From positions 1 to 6,767 of the forward strand of contig DASUFH010000192.1 in the NCBI GenBank assembly GCA_036274645.1: a DNA stretch of 6,767 nucleotides. Reading direction: 5' to 3'. Positions within the stretch are counted from its first letter, which is position 1; every line of letters starts with the position of its first letter. This document shows, piece after piece, positions 5,430 through 6,767 of this stretch. A model generated the notes under the pieces. It was given only the letters and a program-made list of their open reading frames with translations, was not told the DNA's origin and did no database searches. The translations under genes and the position numbers were made by a program. Origin of the DNA: DASUFH01 sp036274645. GTDB lineage: Bacteria > Acidobacteriota > Terriglobia > 20CM-2-55-15.

Positions 5430-5507
5430 GCAAAACGGCCAGAAAATCGACGCAAAATCAGCCGCTACCTGTCAGCACAGGGACAAAAGCGATTTTGAGA
5501 ACGGCTT

Positions 5508-5762
5508 TCAGGATAGAGAATAGAGGCCGGTGACAATTGCTATCTGGGCGCAGATTGCCAGGAGCGCCTTCCTGCTTGCGGTTGTTGCGGGGACGAATCT
5601 CCATACGATGAATGATGCAATGTAGAGGATCAGCGCCAGTACGGTAACGACGAGCAGATTCGGACCCTCAGGATCGTTGAACAGGAAGAATAATGCTCTC
5701 GAACATACGAAAGCTGTGATGCCCAGGAGTAGTAACGTAGTCTTTAGTGAGTTGAAACCCAT
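5508..5762 (-). CDS. Small three-helix membrane protein of unknown function
   Basis: The product has 84 residues and three hydrophobic segments: about 7-28 (TTLLLLGITAFVCSRALFFLF), 36-54 (LLVVTVLALILYIASFIVW) and 66-82 (ALLAICAQIAIVTGLYS). The loop between the first two is NDPEGPNLLVV (29-39), which looks like a conserved signature; I recall similar short membrane proteins of unknown function with a D-x-E-G-P-N-L loop, but cannot name a family. Arg22 lies inside or next to the first helix. The hydrophobic periodicity and clean length support a real gene. The ribosome binding site is weak; ATG 5762 is chosen because it is the first start and the helix begins soon after. A symmetric site at 5777-5797 lies just upstream. 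It is convergent with the gene at 5047 and does not seem to share an operon. Confidence 0.75.
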   Translation of the reverse strand: MGFNSLKTTLLLLGITAFVCSRALFFLFNDPEGPNLLVVTVLALILYIASFIVWRFVPATTASRKALLAICAQIAIVTGLYSLS

Positions 5763-5776
5763 TGCTGTCGAGTATT

Positions 5777-5797
5777 GTACTTTACAGTGGCAAGTAC
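5777..5797. promoter_or_regulatory. Possible operator upstream of the three-helix membrane protein
   Basis: GTACTT (5777-5782) and its inverse AAGTAC (5792-5797) flank a nine-base spacer, 14 bases before the start codon at 5762. Half-site centres are 15 bases apart, within the range of dimeric repressors. The position would let a bound protein or RNA hairpin block translation or transcription. No regulator gene is nearby, so this is a guess from symmetry. Confidence 0.3.
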
Positions 5798-6016
5798 TCT
5801 ATATCACCGGATCTGAAAATCAGCCTTCCGATGGCCCCTTCTGATCAATTTCCACAGTCACGGCCTTTTCGAATGTACGAGAAGGTCGAGGGAGCACTGG
5901 ACCGCTTATCAACCGGCGTCTGGATCTCGGGTCTGTCCCCGGAACCTAAGGCGCTCTCCGAGAAGTGGGCGAAGTAACCTGGCGAACACGGTACGGATTG
6001 GGGCAGAATGTACGGC
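5798..6016. other. Divergent spacer without a supported gene
   Basis: The spacer between the genes starting at 5762 and 6030 is open in one plus-strand frame (ATG 5831 to 5977, 48 codons), but this has no ribosome binding site and no recognisable content. No promoter with two good boxes was found for the gene at 6030. Confidence 0.5.
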
Positions 6017-6021
6017 GGAGG
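6017..6021 (+). promoter_or_regulatory. Ribosome binding site that selects the first of two duplicated starts
   Basis: GGAGG lies eight bases before ATG 6030 and 29 bases before the second in-frame ATG at 6051. The second copy has no such site of its own, so initiation should favour 6030. Confidence 0.65.
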
Positions 6022-6028
6022 TTTCGCC

Positions 6029-6070
6029 AATGCGTTCTGGCCGTTTTCTAATGCATTCTGCCCATTTTCT
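6029..6070 (+). repeat. Tandem 21-base duplication covering the start codon
   Basis: Two adjacent 21-base units, 6029-6049 and 6050-6070, are identical at 18 positions; the differences are at unit positions 6, 12 and 15. Each contains an in-frame ATG and encodes the same heptad pattern, M-x-S-x-x-F-L. Because 21 is a multiple of three, the frame is kept and the signal peptide gains one heptad. Confidence 0.85.
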
Positions 6071-6767
6071 TTTGATCGCTGCGTTCGCGACGGGCATCGC
6101 GTCCGCACAGACGTGCGACCGCGCGTGTCTGAAGACAACGCTCGACCAGTATCTGAACGCCGTGGTGAAACATGACACCAGCGCGGCTCCGTTGTTCGTC
6201 GGCTTCCGGCAGACCGACAACGGCGTGGTGGTTCGCCCGGGAACGGGTGTCTGGCAGTCGATCACGGCGCTGGGCGATATCCAGCGGAAGTTTTTCGATC
6301 CGGTCAGCGGACAGGCCGCGTACCTCGGGTTGATCAAGGAAGGCCAGGCGACCGACATTGCGACGCTGCGGCTGCGGGTGGAGAATCGCCAGATCACGGA
6401 AGCCGAATGGGTGATTGCCCGCCAGGGCGCTATGGGCCCCAGCGGCACTGCGGGCGGAAATCTCTACAACCTCGAGGGGTTCATCGCCGAGCCTCCGCCG
6501 GACCGCACCGTGCCGCAGAATCAGCGGGCATCGCGCGAGGTGTTGATCGCGATCGCCAACAGTTACTTCGACGGGCTGTCGACGCATGACGGCTCGATCA
6601 TCATTGCTCATGAAGGCTGCACGCGCAATGAAAACGGCACCCACACCGCGGGACCGAATCCCAACGCGGGCGCCGCCGCCAGGGGCGCCAGGGGCGGCCG
6701 CGGTGGCGGGGGCGGTGGGGGCGATTGCACGTCCAACCTGACGAACTTCAACGTCTCGCTGATTTCG
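6030..6767 (+). CDS. Secreted NTF2-like protein with Gly/Arg-rich insert, partial (3' end cut by window edge)
   Basis: 246 codons are visible. Residues 1-26 are a signal peptide (MRSGRFL, then MHSAHFLLIAAFATGIASA), cleaved before Gln27. The mature protein begins TCDRACLKTTLDQYLNAVVKHD (28-49), the first helix of a known secreted family in which a CDRxCL motif precedes an NTF2-like helix; then come VRPGTGVWQS, FDPVSGQAAYLG, LRLRVENRQITEAEWVIAR, and a second segment with VPQNQRASREVLIAIANSYFDGLS and CTRNENG (197-203). These elements suggest two related halves or one large cone-shaped fold. Residues 213-231 are a Gly/Arg/Ala stretch, followed by DC (232-233) and TNFNVSLIS. Cys197 and Cys233 may bridge the insert. 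Substrate unknown. The start at 6030 is favoured by GGAGG; 6051 would give a normal, shorter signal peptide. Confidence 0.85.
   Translation, partial: MRSGRFLMHSAHFLLIAAFATGIASAQTCDRACLKTTLDQYLNAVVKHDTSAAPLFVGFRQTDNGVVVRPGTGVWQSITALGDIQRKFFDPVSGQAAYLGLIKEGQATDIATLRLRVENRQITEAEWVIARQGAMGPSGTAGGNLYNLEGFIAEPPPDRTVPQNQRASREVLIAIANSYFDGLSTHDGSIIIAHEGCTRNENGTHTAGPNPNAGAAARGARGGRGGGGGGGDCTSNLTNFNVSLIS

Noticed and set aside
4948..5433. 161-codon minus-strand frame across the small anchored protein
   Set aside because: The plus-strand frame has a strong ribosome binding site and a clean membrane helix; this one has neither and crosses the spacer.
5831..5977. 48-codon plus-strand frame before the last gene
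   Set aside because: No ribosome binding site, no motif and ordinary spacer composition.
5909..6448. 179-codon minus-strand frame opposite the last gene
   Set aside because: It covers the conserved CDRxCL region of the plus-strand NTF2-like gene and shows no family of its own.
1..6767. CRISPR array, tRNA, rRNA, insertion sequence or phage gene
   Set aside because: No regularly spaced repeats, no tRNA-like cloverleaf, no transposase or integrase motif and no terminal inverted repeats flanking a gene were seen on reading both strands.
684..6767. Idea that the window is one multi-gene system of exported proteins
   Set aside because: Genes alternate in strand, are separated by long spacers, and share no known pathway; shared export alone does not support a system.

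Overview
The window looks like chromosomal DNA from a high-GC bacterium, most likely an Acidobacteriota member of the Vicinamibacteria/Solibacteres kind. I infer this from three things: a secreted TPR plus TolB/PD40 propeller protein with the C-terminal signature seen in acidobacterial Ser/Thr kinases, two secreted NTF2/SnoaL-like proteins carrying Ala/Pro or Gly/Arg low-complexity inserts, and a CigR/RcnB-like LPPGL-repeat protein. Nothing in the sequence fixes the taxonomy. There are no RNA genes, CRISPR arrays, transposases or phage genes that I can see.

Layout from left to right: a TIMP/NTR-like secreted protein on the minus strand, cut by the left edge (1-399); a spacer with one doubtful small ORF (430-642); a secreted SnoaL-like protein (684-1271, +); a roughly 750-base gene-poor stretch (1272-2026) holding a hairpin, a candidate promoter and three short ORFs that look like gene starts or remnants; the large TPR/PD40 propeller protein (2027-4048, +); a convergent CigR-like protein (4176-4628, -); a 418-base divergent spacer with three hairpin-forming repeats, one a perfect 12-bp inverted repeat (4629-5046); a small membrane-anchored protein of unknown function (5047-5403, +); a convergent three-helix membrane protein (5508-5762, -); a spacer with a possible operator; and a second secreted NTF2-like protein (6030 to the right edge, +), whose start codon sits in a tandem 21-base duplication.

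All seven well-supported genes encode exported or membrane proteins, mostly of the small accessory kind, and they alternate in strand. They do not form an operon, and I see no common pathway. They cover about 71% of the window, low for a bacterium; the rest contains short ORFs and inverted repeats, as expected for a region losing genes. I did not find a convincing new multi-gene system. The best leads are the duplicated start of the last gene, the perfect inverted repeat in the 4.8 kb spacer, the kinase-less propeller protein, and the promoter-plus-RBS-equipped microprotein near 1.6 kb.
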